A stretch of DNA of 64,000 bases from Cruorifilaria tuberocauda (Eukaryota; Nematoda; Chromadorea; Rhabditida; Onchocercidae). The stretch spans positions 1 through 64,000 of the forward strand of contig JABVXU010000259.1 in NCBI GenBank assembly GCA_013365365.1. Direction: 5' to 3'. This document shows positions 12,445 to 29,950 of this stretch, piece by piece. Each line of letters starts with the position of its first letter. Position 1 is the stretch's first letter. The notes under the pieces are model-generated. The model made no database searches and was not told where the DNA came from. It worked only from the letters and a program-made list of their open reading frames with translations. The position numbers and the translations under genes were made by a program.

Positions 12445-14225
12445 ATGGAAGAACGTAGTGAACTAAGACATGATTTACACGAGTTGCGGAGTTTACGTTC
12501 CATTTCATCTCGTCAAATGATAAAGAATATGCTAGATGAAAAGATCAGAGAAATTGAAGGCAAGGTAACGCGTTTGTTTCTTTCATTGGTTTATCTAGCA
12601 GAAAATGACTGCTAAATAGCAATTAATTTGTCGAGATAATCTATTTGCCAGTTGAACAAAAATTCCATAGAAATTTGTTGGCAAATGATTGTTATCTTTT
12701 GTCCTTTAGATAAAAGCATTAGAAGAAGCGAGTAAGTTTAATGGATGTGGTGATGCACCAGACATAAAGCTGTCGAAGGCAAGTAAAGAAGCTATATCTT
12801 CGAATGCTGTACCGTTGGCGCAAGTGAAGATTACCAATTACGGTAATAGAATACATTGATAATGAAATATGCTATATAGAAGTTCTTTCGAAACTTTGCT
12901 TGCCATTGTTTACTTCAAGGCATTAGAAGTTTTTTTTCTCTATCTAAAGCAATACAGGAAGAAGTCAGAAAATTACCATAGATCCAGTACCACAGATTGC
13001 AAAATGTTTGTGTTTATTTAGAATGGTGAAATTCGGTATTTAAAACTTTCATCATCTGATAGAAAAATGGCTACATAGTGAAAGATTTCCCAATATTACC
13101 ATTATTTCAGCTTGGGATCAAAGTGACAAATATGTGAAGCTTTATCTTACCATTCCAGACATACATACTGTTCCGCAAGAGCAGATTACAGTCAACTTTA
13201 CAGAAAGGTAAAAATTGAATAAAATGAAATTCTAGACCTTAGTCGTGCACTGTTAAAAAGAAAGGATTTTTGTACAACAGTCAGTATCCAGACAAATTTG
13301 CATATAATATCGAATAGGTGATTATTGTTCGATATTTTCGTTGCAGTGAAGTGGAGGTTAATGCTCGCGATGTATCATCAAAAAATTACTCTCTGATAAT
13401 AAAAGGTTTACTCAAAGAAATCAAACCATGCAGCTCTTCCTTCAAGGTAACACTTTAAATATTCCTAAGCTTCTGTTATTAATTCTTGGATCCCTCATAT
13501 TTTTCGAAATTCATTTAGAATTATTTATATGAGTTCAATTCTTCTGCACATTTGTACTAGCTTCCAGATATTACAGGTATTTGCCCTGCCATAATTTCCT
13601 TCGTAATGTTCAATAAGCTATACATTATATGTCTTTTATTGTTTTGCTTTCGACTACTAATACAAAGCAGTGTTTTCTACTTCATATGTCTTAGCTTTGT
13701 TTTAATTAAATTTTTTGATGTTAACATACTATACTACAACGTTTATCCCATGCTATGGTACTACGCTCATAAAAATGTAACCAACGAATTATTCTAATTC
13801 TCATATTAATTCCACTTATAGCAAAAAACTAACCTTCTATTGGTTATGATGGAAAAAAAGGAAGAGGAAAATTGGAAGTATTTAACTAAAGCAGAAATGC
13901 AGAGCAAAGAGAAGAGGTCAGGAGTTTGTGTTACTTTATGGAAACATTTCAGTCAATTCGTGTTGCATCAAAACATTTTAACTGTTTCATAGTTTTATGA
14001 AAGAATCTGTTACTTTGTCAATCTGAAACTTTCTAATTGACTTTTGTATAATCTTTGCTGTTTAGCACTCCCAAATTTGACCAGAAAGCAGATCCACAAG
14101 AATCACTTATGGGCTTGATAAAACAATTGTACGATGATGGAGATGATGACATGAAAAGAACAATTCGTAAAGCGTGGCATGAAAGTCAAACAAAAAAGAG
14201 CGCAGATGCCGACGAAGCAATCTAA
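12445..14225 (+). CDS. CACYBP: calcyclin-binding protein / Siah-interacting protein (CacyBP/SIP)
   Basis: Six exons: 12445-12564, 12710-12842, 13111-13207, 13347-13446, 13822-13916, 14066-14225. They give 234 residues, the usual family length. Order: an N-terminal charged helical region (residues 1-45), a CS domain at roughly 80-152 (begins NYAWDQSDKYVKLYL and contains VEVNARD and YSLIIKGL), then an SGS segment at 155-234 (KKEEENWKYL, ESLMGLIKQLYDDGDDDMKR). In animals the family links Siah E3 ligase to Skp1 and binds S100 proteins and Hsp90, acting in cytoplasm and nucleus. No S100 partner is expected in nematodes, so the Siah/Skp1 or chaperone role is more likely here. All splice sites are GT-AG. 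The start is the first ATG and has a TAGCAG just upstream that could be a trans-splice acceptor. It is convergent with IBA57, 479 bp away. Confidence 0.93.
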
Positions 14226-14688
14226 TTCCGTCTTATATAATATTCTGTTCTGTGAAATAATTTTTAACACTGCCAAGTGTTCTCGATATGCTGATTTGGC
14301 ATAATTTCCTGCATATGGCATTCACCTATTTCGCTTTTGAAAATTATCAACAACCACTTGGCATTTCGCGTTTTGTGCACTGTTTTGTTGTTTCAATTAG
14401 TTATCAATGTTTGCTTTTAATTGTCTGATAACAATAGTATCCTAATTACATATTAAATACTTGTTATTATGATGCCTTTGAACTTACACTATGAAATATT
14501 TTATTAAACAAAAGATCAGAAACAGTTAAACATATACTGTTGAAAATATTGCAGAAAGACTTTCTTTACAGCATTCTTCGATTTTCTTTGATGAAAACAA
14601 TCGGAATTTGAAGAGGTAGTATGTGGATAATAAATAACAGATATTTCAAATGTTATATAATATTGTCTAGCCGAATGGGAAGTGGAAC

Positions 14689-14694
14689 TTTATT
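14689..14694 (-). promoter_or_regulatory. poly(A) signal of IBA57
   Basis: AATAAA on the minus strand (TTTATT on plus) only 10 bases past the IBA57 stop codon, implying a very short 3' UTR. Confidence 0.6.
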
Positions 14695-14703
14695 TTTGGA
14701 CCC

Positions 14704-16274
14704 TTATGATGACTGGGATGAGGCATTGGCATGATCAGCTGGCCACCAAGAAGGCAGAAAGATTTCGATATCCTGATCGTTCGAATGGAAATGTGTTACT
14801 GGAACATTCCGTGAAACGGGTACTATAGCTAAACCTTTTCTTCCAGTACACGCAATCACCTTTCCCATGCGTCTCCCTTCGTTACTGATTAGTGAGCCAG
14901 TAACTATACCTAAATAAATTTGAGAAATTAGTTGATTTTCAGAATCGGAAAATTTTAATGTTGTTGAGGATATGCGGGGCTTTATCTATTCTGCTCGATA
15001 AAATTTATAAACGCACGATGCGACAGAAATATGACCAGATTTAAAAACAATGTCATCACCTCTACATTTGAAGGGCAAAAGTCGCTTCCGTATTTCTGGT
15101 GCATTTAACGCACGGGCTGTCAATTCCTGCCCTATATAACATCCTTTGTTAGCACTGAAATGGATGAAATTGTCTGTACTGCATAAAATGAAGATACTCG
15201 AAAGAAAAAAAAAACTAATAAAATAATGTCAATTTTATCGGAATCCGAAGACGCTTTATACTCCAAATCATCTGCATAGTGTAATAGTACTCATATTTTT
15301 TAAATTAAGATTGCTGAATAAAGAAAATATTGATCACTAGAATTATAGTATCTACAAACCTTACACCGTTCATGATATCAGCATTCATGAACAATGGAAG
15401 TTCACCAGCTAATTCATTCGGACCTTCCGGTATACCAAAATCAAAACGCCTTTCTCGATATGCATTTTCGTCTGCTGTTTGATCATCTGGAAACTAGAAA
15501 TTAATAAGCAATTGATATAAAATGGAAGTATCACATTTTAATTAGTAAATTAGTAAAATTTACAATTACCTGGAAGAAGTTCACTAAGAATACGTCTACC
15601 AAAGGATGGTACTCGCGGATCTTCGATTCCAGGAATATCATTTGCTGTATTATCAGTATGATAAACATAGCTCTTTGTTTCTTCTTCTATTGTTACATCT
15701 TTGTGTACTTTAAACATTTCCAACAATTTCCGTAATTTCGATTGATTATTCCGATCACTTTCGATCAGAATTTCATCCGCTTGCCGATATAATATCATAT
15801 CTTCTATGATACGGCCACGGCTATTGAGCAATAAAGCATACTGAGCTTGACCATCTGCTAAACGTCTAAATTATCATTCTTATTAATTCAATTTAATTCA
15901 CATTTGAAAGATCAAACGAAAGTTTAGGTTTCTTGCTTAATATCCCATATTAGATCCTTATCATATCAGATTATTCTTTTATTCTTCATTAAACAACTTA
16001 CTGATACCACTGATCACATTTAAAATACTGAATAAAGATAACATTACCTAATAACTGTAATTATCGACTTTCATACGTAATAAAACGCTTCATATTTTTA
16101 CGAATATAATATAGGAAATGGTTACATTAATGCACGTTCTTAATACAAATTAATTAAAGAAAGCACTTACCTGATATCATTAGTGATAAGAGCTTGCAAG
16201 AATTGAAATACTTCTTTTCCTTTTGCTCGGAGCAATCCTCGATGTCTAAGATTGTACATAGTTCCAGCTTTCAT
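14704..16274 (-). CDS. IBA57: IBA57, folate-dependent Fe-S cluster assembly factor
   Basis: Five exons on the minus strand: 16274-16171, 15865-15570, 15486-15360, 15154-15036, 14909-14704, giving 283 residues. The family signature KGCYIGQELTAR is intact at about residues 178-189, and the N-terminal half has the expected LRHRGLLRAKGKEVFQFLQ and YALLLNSRGR blocks of the GcvT-like/YgfZ fold. IBA57 acts in mitochondria with ISCA1/2 to make 4Fe-4S clusters and is structurally related to glycine-cleavage T protein. The conserved Cys of KGCY is present. The N terminus is short: the fold begins almost at Met1, with no separate mitochondrial presequence, so an upstream exon may be missing. The third exon must start at the TTTCCAG acceptor (15486); the CTAG seven bases upstream breaks phase. 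Confidence 0.92.
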
Positions 16275-18224
16275 CCTTGTTTCAATTTGAAATTCCAATA
16301 AATAGACATAATTATTCTAAAGCCTAAATAGAATCAAGGAAAAAAAATCTTAAAACTAATCTTCACATTAAATACAACGAAAAAAAAGAGACATGGAATG
16401 ATGATTTTCATAATGACCGCTGATTTTCAGTCCTGCCAATCTCTTCGAGAAAAGTATGGAGTCCGGCTGTTCGATATTTTTTGTCTCTTGCTAGATCTTG
16501 GCTTAGTTTTCTGATGGATTCGTTTCCCTTTTCCGGATCTGTTCAGCCGGATGGTGCATTTCCGTCTTCCGGATTCACTTAGTAATGTGCATTACACAGC
16601 AATTTTCAGCATTTCGTTTAGATGTCGAAGTTATTTTTACTGATACTGCTAAAGTTTAAAAAAAGTTTCCTTGAATTGAAGGAGAAGAAAACGAGCAACA
16701 ATTTGAATCTGATCATTAAAACCTTTTGAATCCAAAAACAGCAATAAATTAATAGTCTCTGCACTAAACATGGATTGTGCATGAGACCAATAATAGTAAC
16801 GTAACTTTAAGACTATCGGAATCGTTTAAGGAAAGTGAATAAAACGGAAGCGGAAAACTGAATTGAAAACCAGCAAAACAACAAAAAGCCCAGAGTTTAA
16901 AGAAGCCTGGAAGGATTACCCAAGACATTTTCGGATTCTTTGTTATACTACCTATTGTGGTAATTAAAATTGAAATTATTCGAAGTGTACAGGAAAGATA
17001 AACCGCTCAGAAGAATGATTTGAATGTTAAATCTAACTTGAAAAAGAACCGTAATCAGACATTACATGTGTCAGTGAATTAACCTCTTTGAATACTATGA
17101 TCAAATATTAAGGAGTACTTTTATACACTATAATCTTTTCTACTGGTAATACTTAAACAAAGATTTACAACAGAGCTTAATTAAGGAGTCACAGACCTAT
17201 TGTTAATTACTATCAAAAGACTACTGTTAATGCTCATGAGTAAATATTGTTGATGACTAATAAACAGTTAGATTTACGTAATTTACGAGTAAAAAAAAAT
17301 TGGAAAAAGTGGAAATTCCGATCTTACTCCGGAACTGTCATGCATGGACATATCATTAGCAAGGAAATAATTTAAATTTAAAATTTTGAAGATTTGAGAA
17401 ATTGTTAGCTTCGATTTTAAGAAATTAGGAAAAATTAGCTTTACTCGAATATTCAAATGAAGTGAAACAAAATATGATTAAAGTGCTACTTGTCATATCA
17501 TAAATTTAGAAATATAAAAAAATGAAATTTAGCTGACAAAACGTATCGTAAATCTCGTCGACAGATGTACAAAAGTTAATGTTGAACAAAGCGTTCTTTT
17601 ACTGCAACTTGACTAATTTTGTTCCATATCCTTTGACGTGATTTACGCAGAAATATACACGTTTTAAAAGAATAAAATTTGCGTATTTTCTGAACATTAT
17701 CTTTATTGTCTCACCTCTTTGACTCCAACAAATGGTTTGTTCTCAATCTGTTTTGTACGTTTGTACGCTACGATTCAGAGGTTTCTACGTATTTCACCGT
17801 CTCTAACGTGTGATATTTTCGATACATCCAAAATGAAATTTTTTGCGTAACAGATGTATACATGAGTTATTATATAAATCATGGTGTGCACGTGTTACGT
17901 GCAAATAGAACTAGCTGTCGAGAATTTTCTCGAAACTAATTTTTAATTATAATTATTTCTAAATCTTTATTTTCTACGAACTATTGCTTGTAAAATGTAA
18001 AACATTCTCATGGCGCCGTTGCCAGTGGATATTCTCATCTCAAAAAATTGTTTCATGTCTAAATATCTAATCATTTCATGAAATGATTTATCCCACAGTT
18101 TTTATGAGTAAAACTATTTCTTCTCATAAGAATTGTTATCTTCAATTTTATCTATTTTCTTCCTGTGTAATCTTCCCATCTCAGTAAATCTCCTTCTCCA
18201 AAACACCATGACTTTGGTAGTCAG

Positions 18225-18303
18225 TTCAGTTTCCACAGTTTTCCTCAGTTTCCACAGTTTTCGCAGTTTCTACAGTTATCGCAGTTTCTACAGTTATCGC
18301 AGT
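18225..18303. repeat. 18-bp CAGTTTCTACAGTTATCG tandem repeat
   Basis: About four imperfect copies built from alternating CAGTTTC(C/T)ACAGTT half-units. Open frames here are repeat artefacts (FRSFYSY). Confidence 0.75.
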
Positions 18304-19145
18304 CTTCTCCAGTTTTCCATGATTGCCATAGTTCTGTTATTTTATTAAAATAAACTGTTATTCCACTGCACTTGTACTGAAATCCCACAAATCTCAAATT
18401 TGTCCACACAGAAAACTTCTCCACCAAACCCAACTTCCACCACATTCAATCTCAATTCAGTCTGATCAAAAAATCCACCGAGACTAACCAATTGCATGCA
18501 AGAATACTTCCTTCATGACTTCAGATATCTTCTTTTGCTATCACTGAATGTCGTAGCTCTTAGAAAAGTAACGTAATTACACTACTATCTTATTCCTTTC
18601 ATTTCTCGGGTAGAAATTCACGCTTCAAAAGATATATTTATCCAGAAATCATAATTAAAATAACCTATCATCAACGTTAATTACAGAAACTTATCCCTAT
18701 TCCACGGTCTTTATAACTTCAAAGAACAAAATTCTCATTAGATTGAAATGACGAAATCATTAAATTTATTATCACCGAGATATTTCGTCAGCATTTGATG
18801 ATGAATCACAAATAGCTTACAATTTAAGATGATCAAGAGATGCAAAATGATATATATTACACGGAAGAAAATGGCTTAAATTATTTCATATCCATGTATA
18901 TCACAAACCGGTTTCAGTAAACTTTACTCTTTCTATGGTATTGCTTAATAATCAGTAATTTAAAGCAATCATTATCAAAATTCTTTTCCTTCAAAACTTT
19001 TTATTATATTTGGCAAACCAAACAAATGAAGTACGAATGATAATTAGCAATTATAAAATGAAATTAATTATCACTTAATAACCGATGAAACTTCAAATAA
19101 TCTCTTTTTTTTGAATCATTTTTGAAGAAAAATTGTGATATGTAG

Positions 19146-19345
19146 TTGATAATAGTTAATAAGTATATTTGTATACTGTTAATAAGTATATTGATAATAG
19201 TTAATAAGTATATTTGTATACTGTTAATAAGTATATTGATAATAGTTGATAAGTATATTTGTATACTGTTAATAAGTATATTGATAATAGTTGATAAGTA
19301 TATTTGTATACTGTTAATAAGTATATTGATGATAGTTAATAAGTA
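19146..19345. repeat. 45-bp tandem repeat, about 4.4 copies
   Basis: The unit starts TTGATAATAGTTAATAAGTA and continues with ...TTGTATACTGTTAATAAGTA. Copies differ mainly at GTTAAT versus GTTGAT. The period is a multiple of three, so it produces a repetitive Ile/Leu-rich open frame (KYICILLIS) that I treat as spurious. Confidence 0.9.
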
Positions 19346-20064
19346 CGTTAATAATCAATTGCTTTTTGAGTAATATTTTCCTCTCAAATTTTCGATTTTA
19401 CATTTCAAATATACTTATTAATTTTAGTTTTCAAATGTTAACTGAGTCATTTGCTGTATTTGCTTTTAAAAAAAAAAAAACGATCAAATTGAATTACATT
19501 GAAAAGATTATTTGCTTATTTTTTGTTTCTCCAAACTTTTAGTAATAACGAAAGTTTCATTGGCACTCGAACATTTATGAGTGCTTCATCCGATGTTGAA
19601 GGTTAAGAGATGCTTAAGGATGCTACAACAGCTGTGCTCGAAAAGCACCGCTGAGAGGAAACAGATTGAAAGACCGATTGACCGATCGACCGATCGACCG
19701 ATTTATTTCGATCTCTCGACTAATTTACACTCTTCGGAGGAGGCAAGCGCCTGCATTCAAACGATATTTAGCTAAATATGAGTTTATATTTCGAAACGAA
19801 TTGTTTACGTTTTTTCCCTTTTTGTTAAACTTGAGAGTATAAACAGTGGCGTTAATTGTAATATTTTGTGCTTCATTGCTTTTATCGATCGATCAAATCA
19901 GTTCTTTTCATTTCTTTTCATATCTCATTTCAAATTTCATATGTTTTGATCATACTTAACATGGTATAATCTAATTAGTCATATACCATGAATCATTGTT
20001 CCTTTGTTTCATTTCATTTTTATTTTGAATTTTATTTTTTTATTTCAGACTATAAATTGATCAA

Positions 20065-23520
<3,456 letters not shown>

Positions 23521-24136
23521 TCTTTTTATAATAATATTATTGAAATTCAAATTCAATGCATTACAGTTTTGTATCAACTTGAAATTTGATTAAAAAATTA
23601 CCCGTTTATTTCATTTATGTTCTAAGCACGAGATTCCACTTAATGAATTTGTTTTCGACAGCCGTTTAGACATACTTGCAACATTTCGTTTAATTTATCA
23701 AAATGCAATATATACTAGAAATTGGAATCAGATAAGACACTTGACACAAAAAATGGATATGGCATGCTGCAACAATTATACCTGCTATTACTTCTCAATT
23801 TTTATACCATAACATCATGAATTCAAAAAATCTACTGATTGCTATCCGCATACCGTTCAAATCATAATTCATTGCCAACAAATTTTATAATATTGCTTGT
23901 AGAATTCATGTGAAAAATCCTAAGTTACGTGATACAGAATACAATTTCATTCCATCCCTTTCACCATTGAACAGCACCGAATATCTAGACATCTCGGTTG
24001 ATTTAGGTCTTCACTATGATAGATGATTGCTAATAACAGTTAGTTAGTAACGTCTGCTTTAGTGGAAAAATTATTAGTGAGAAAGAATGAAAGTTACAGG
24101 ATGGAAGTCAGTATAAAAGTAAACAAATTCCTCCTT
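23521..24136. other. convergent intergenic gap (cathepsin F / MCM10 3' ends)
   Basis: 616 bases between the two stop codons. AT-rich, and expected to hold both 3' UTRs. Nothing else was seen. Confidence 0.6.
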
Positions 24137-27100
24137 TTAACAATTAACATATTTTCGTTCTTCTCCACGTAAAAGCAAATTTTCCTGTGCTAGCTTTACC
24201 CGTTTTTCATCCTTCATTGCTATTCGTTCGAAATCGTTGTACCCGCATTGCTAAAAACAGTTTATTGTATAAGCATTGATAACCGTGAAGACCGTTCTTC
24301 CTTAAAATTCTTAATTTCATTTTATCAGAGAGAACTGTGAGTGTTATCAGATTCTCTAGTATGAGAAGCTTTTTCTCCTAAAACATAAGCAAGTGAAACA
24401 TTCTTATAGTTGTCAAGTGTTGTATCAAGTCAATCTGATTTGATAAATTTAATCTTTTCACTTATCTATACCAAAATGATAAATCCTAACCGTGCAAGGA
24501 ACTGTAGGTAGTCGTTCGTACGAAACAGTACGCCTGTGGCACTGTTTACAGCGAAAGAATCGTTTGTTAGCTTTGTACTGTTTTACAGTATGATGTAATT
24601 GTTTGCACAAATCGCTCTGTTTATGTGACGTATAATTACACTGTAAAATATAATTATTAGAAAATTCCTTTACAGCTTTGCTTCTTTCTCTCCGGAAATT
24701 GTAATGTTCGTTCTCTGTTTTCCAAAGCTCCAATATGAACTAAGAGAAATTGCAGTATTAAGCCCTTTTTTTGTCTTTATGTAACGGAAGAACATTTATA
24801 AATTAAGATCAGAATACCTGAATACATGTAATTACATTGCAATTTTTAATTTCCATAACATTGGTTAGATAATTTTCCAATTTCTCTTTCTGTTCCATAG
24901 CTTGGAAGTAGCGCTTTTCCCGGATAGCGTCTTCCTAGAAGATTTTAAGTGCTTTAAACAAATAAAATATTCTAATTTTTAATTTAAAATTAGGTAAGGA
25001 TTACTATAACCAAATAAACCAGAATATGAATTTTAACCGTCTTAAGATAAAGCCTCCAAGTTTCTGCGATTAAACTTAACATGTTAAAAATTAAAATGAA
25101 TCTCATTAATATAGAATACAACAATCTTTCATAAATCGTAATTTTACTGCTGTAGAAGTCTAGCAGAAACCTTGTCTAGCATAATTATGAGATAATTGCA
25201 ATAATCATTGAGCTTACCCTACGAAGCTCATTTTCATGACTGCTTTTTTTCCTCAGCAATGCTGAAATTTCATCAGCAGTAAAAAAGGTTTTCTGTGAAA
25301 ATTCTCTGACTTCTTCCGAGTTGCCATTATCATTTAGATTAACCTCAGATTTCTTCACCTTCAGCTGTTTTTTATGTTCTGGAGAAACTGAAGGAAGTTC
25401 AATGAAATTCAGAGAATTGAAATGTTATATGCTTTATATACTGCTTTTGTTATTAATATTATATAGCATTAAAATTCAACTAGAATAATAATCCTAAGAT
25501 CAAGCCTGTTTGCGCAGTGATTCGATATTGAATAAATTCAGATGGTCGAGCACAAATTGACGTATTATGAGAAATGGTCTCAGACATATGAAAGCATTCA
25601 AATTGCATGTTTTTATAAAAATTACTTTAGCTAAATTACCGAAAAAACATATTTTCCATTTATTTTCATATGGAAATTTTGTATTATTGTAAAAAATGCA
25701 TGATGAAAAAAGTGATTTAAAAAAACAACAAAATGACTTACAGAATAAACGCCTCTTTTTAGGCCTGCCATTGAATGAGTTTGGATCAGCCTTTTCCACA
25801 CCACCTTTTTTCATTATTGTTGCAATAGCTTTTCGCTACAAACAATTACAGTACACTTTTGGCCTAATTAGTGAATGAATTGAATATAAAAACTCGATGA
25901 TTTACAATTTGGACTCCATACTAGCTCAATTATTACTGTTTCGTTTACCATACTACTATCAAAAGAAACACTACACTAAATACATTAGCAATACGGGCAT
26001 ACCAATCATTGAAAATTGACCAACCTTAGCATCTGATGAAGCACTAAGTTTGTTGACCGCTTTTTTAGGGCTAATCAATAAAACAGATTCGGAGTTTAAA
26101 CCTTTACCAAGAATTGGCGAATGTGTCAAATTTTTTTTTTCATCCTAAATAATGAAGTATTATATACTGTACCACTCTGGAAGTATTCAGCACAAAGCAT
26201 TCACTAATTTCCAAATTCGCGGTACTTTAAAGCTAATTCTTTATTGAAGAAATATAATCTCTTACTAAAAGTCCCACTGTTCGCTATCAATATTTTCTTT
26301 TCAGAAAGAAAGATTTAAACATATTATTGAAGCTATAAAAAGAATTGCTTTATTTCAAAATGCTAGACCTCATTTTTTTGATTAGGTGATTAAAAATAAA
26401 TCACTAAATTATGAATGAAATAGTCACTCTAAAAGACTTTTAGAGGAGCATGAACTTAGAGAACTCAGCACAGAACCGTAATCTACAATAATTAATGAGA
26501 AATGAGCACTGTATATAATGCACATTTTATAAGCCAATCTTCAGAAACTGAATCATTATCTTCGAATAGATTCAGATAAATTAGTAGTCAAAACCGGAAA
26601 ATTTTCTGAATCAGAAACCTGCTTCCGCAAAAATTCTTTCAGTGATTCACTGCTTTTTTCCTTCGGCAATATTTTTCCATTCGGTTGTGATGCGCTTCTT
26701 ATACCACAAATTGCAGCCTATAAAAGAGACAAATGATTAGGGAAACAAGGAAGAAACTAATAATATTCCATTTAGAACGTATTCATAAATTCTATTTCAT
26801 TGGTCGAATTATTAGTGAGGGAAGTAAATAATCAAATGCATTAAGTAAAAAAAAATAATATTTAATGCTTTAGCAATGTAGACAATAATAAAACCCTATT
26901 TACTGTATAATTAACAATTAAATAAAGAAACTTACTTCTTTCGCAATTAAAGCACTCAATGTCATCTTTTCGGACTCTTTCAAACTTTTCGAACGCATTA
27001 AACAATTTGCAGTTTGCTGTTGTTTGAAATTTTTCCTGCTTTCCTTTATTGATAAGGTATTCGTTGAAACTCCAGCAGCTCTGAAAAAAGATTCATTGCG

Positions 27101-29950
27101 TGGCACAAATAATATTATATTTGATCGAAATGTCCATAGAGATTATAATCATATATTTCACCATGAAAATCAAGAATTTAAAATTACTACTTATTTTCAA
27201 ATTATTATCTCGAATCAATACAAGCTAACCTTCTCGGAATTGTAATCATACCCTTCGAAAATGAGTTTGATTCTTGCAATGGTAACTTCCGGCTTGGATT
27301 TGATAGTATAGAAGCAAATGAACCACGATTCGCTGTGAATTTCTGAGCTGCTTGTTGGATGTGATAAATGCATCGCTCACACTGCGACAAGTTCACCACA
27401 TTTTGACACAATGCGCCATCTTTTTTGACTGCCTGTTAAGTATTTTTATTCTTAGAATGATCCTTGACGTTCACTTGATAAAAATAGTAATACAATATGC
27501 TCCAGCATTAAACTTTGATCAATTAAAATATTATACAACTTTTACTTAATATAATTTTTGCTCTTTTAAGCAAAATTCTATCTAGTTCTTTAATCTCTTA
27601 AATAAAATATTATATAAATAAAGTAATAAAGGAATAAATAAAGGAAGCAAACCTTGCAATGACCAAAATCAGGGCAAAATCCTATTACCAAAACTTGTGC
27701 ACATTTTGTTAATTTCAGTGTTACTAAAAATGACAAAAATTGGGTGATAAGTAAATAAAATAAAAGTAAAAAAGAACATAATATTGGGTCAAATGGAAAG
27801 TTTAATATTGAAAATAACGGCTTTATATAGGAATCTCATTTACTATTATGTAAATGAAAAATGAATTTAAATTAGATAAGTGAAAATCTTAATAACTGCT
27901 ATAAATATCCTAAAAAAGAATTGGAATATGAAAAATTTTATTTTACTTTGCTTATCATCGCCATCAGCAAAAAGCGGTGTTACAAGAGCAATAACACTAC
28001 CAAGCTGCACTTTCCAAAATTTTTTGATACAATCACCGAACACAAGAATCTTAACATTTGTGTCCGGAGAATTCTGAAATTTTATTTCTATCTTTGGAAA
28101 CTTCATTCTCTGTAGTTAATATATCACAACAAAAAAGTTTTTAAAGGAAAATAAATGAATATTAAGCAGTACAAACTGATTTCGCAATTCAGTTTCGAAA
28201 ATAATATACCGTTAGGTCGGAAGCATTCCAGATCATATACTCGTTTCCATTGGTACTTTTACGACAACCCGTTTTTTCTATGATAACTGCCAAAGAAATC
28301 CATTTTTCACTTAACTTCTATAAATTAATTACAACATTAAACTTTCTTGACGAAGTTTCGCTTAATTCGCTTCATAATACTCATAATGATTTTCAATATT
28401 AATAATCGACCAGTGAGTTTAAAAATGTCATCTGAAATAAAACTCTTACAGAAAAGAATTTCAATTGGCTCAAGCGGATTTTCTTCAGACCATCGCAATA
28501 TGATTCAAAAGCTTCTAACGAAAGCGATGGGTTTCTGTAATATCAGATACATATCATTTTTCATAATATTGAGATTTGATTAGGATTAATTTTTGATGAA
28601 TTTGATAAGCAATCAGATATCAAAAAATGAAAAAAAGCAGTCTAATTTTTCTCTTCTCGAAATTCAAGATATACAAATGCTTGCTTCCCAGGAAAACATC
28701 AGATGATAAGATTACGGATTAAGTCTTCCTTTTTCACACTACTCTTTTAAAATAAATTGAATACCTAATACGAATGCCAAAAAATGGATCATAAACTTTC
28801 AGCGTATCTTTTGATAACTCGACAGCTTTTGTAATCTGCTGAGCTTTTCCTTGGAGTAAATGACGATTTTCTCGAATATTGAGTTCCCTTCTCTCCTGGA
28901 AACAAGTACAAAACTATTATAAGCCGTTTCGGACACAAAAAAAGATCCAGTTTCAAAACAATTCCAAACAGTGACTTGGAACTTTATGAAAACCATGAAC
29001 TGAAACTAGCGTCAAACAAATAAAGAGAGAAATAACGAGGAGCCAAATTTTAGCAATGGAAAGTCTAGAAACTGACCTGATATGAAGAATCTGAACAATT
29101 GTCTTTCGCTCCTTTCAAGAGTTGTTTGATGTTTCGACCAGCGTCGCTGAGTTGGATTCTAAAATACTAAAAGGATAAAACAAGCATGCTAAGTCGAAAC
29201 AATGAAAATATTACATATTTTTTGGCAATTTTAGAACCGAAATAAAGAATCTAATTGACTTACGCGTGATCGCTTCTGCTACACTCATCTTCGCTCGAGC
29301 TTAAGTTATTAGAATGCAGTAAACTGCTTTCGCCATCAGTTTTCTTCGTCCGATCATTGCTCGAAGAACCAAAATCAATTGGGATGAGAGATCGACTTGC
29401 TGGAATTTCACTACTGGCAAAATCTCATATCATACTTTATGCGAGAAAAGGTTTTGAATGCCAAATGATTCAAGTATAGATTGAAAGAGAACAGACCAAG
29501 AAAAGTAACTCATATGATTTAATAAATTTACAACTCACTATAAAACAATAAGCTCATTAAATGATATAAGAATAGGTGAGTCTTCATTAATTCTTTATAC
29601 TTTCTTAAATTCATACTTACGTTTCTTATCTGCATTCGGTATAATTGAACTGAGCGTCTTTTCGTTTCGTTTATCATCCGTTTTTTTCATTTCTCTATTA
29701 TTTTCATTATTGGTATGTGTTAATCGTTCTGCTTAAAAATTACGAGGAATTACGTAATAGAAAGAGCGAAAAGTATAAAACAGATAAAAGCAAATCCATT
29801 CATTGAATAAAAGTCAGCTATTCAAATCCAACAAATAAAAAAAAATAATAATAAATGAACACTAAAATGAACAAAATTATGGAATTAATAACCTTTGAAC
29901 TGTTCATCATCCTCGAACAAATTCAGCAGTTCACCAAGTGTTCCGTTCAT
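24137..29950 (-). CDS. MCM10: MCM10 DNA replication initiation factor
   Basis: Eighteen exons on the minus strand: 29950-29893, 29731-29621, 29423-29264, 29158-29077, 28895-28765, 28534-28450, 28317-28210, 28109-27947, 27723-27653, 27432-27230, 27080-26936, 26717-26619, 26144-26025, 25835-25742, 25387-25218, 24934-24818, 24640-24491, 24250-24137; 726 residues. Residues about 170-325 form the OB-fold region (DPFFGIRI, EYMIWNASDL, ILVFGDCIKKFWK). This is followed by the CCCH zinc finger (GHCKAVKKDGALCQNVV, then QCERCIYH). The C-terminal domain has DPNSF, then paired zinc-binding cysteines in ITCIQC, CKQC and PCTQCGYNDFER, and the family-typical tail LLLRGEERKY. MCM10 binds DNA and supports CMG helicase activation in the nucleus. 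Length is close to other metazoan MCM10. The exon 3 acceptor (ATGAG) is weak but is the only in-phase choice. Confidence 0.93.

Larger units (their letters stand above)
16275..20064. other. intergenic region between divergent IBA57 and cathepsin genes
   Basis: About 3.8 kb between divergent genes. It contains an 18-bp tandem repeat (18225-18303), a 45-bp minisatellite (19146-19345) and a short ACCGATCG-type repeat (19671-19704) inside a GC-richer patch (19580-19760) that precedes the cathepsin gene and could be its distal promoter. A GC-richer stretch at 16430-16580 has no splice-consistent frame. No gene is supported. Confidence 0.6.

Noticed and set aside
16390..16600. Short open frame in a GC-richer block upstream of IBA57
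   Set aside because: The 38-codon frame has no homology, signal or splice context. The block is probably IBA57 promoter.
19581..19775. 64-residue open frame in a GC-richer patch
   Set aside because: It spans an ACCGATCG-type repeat and has no splice partners or recognisable family; more likely promoter DNA.
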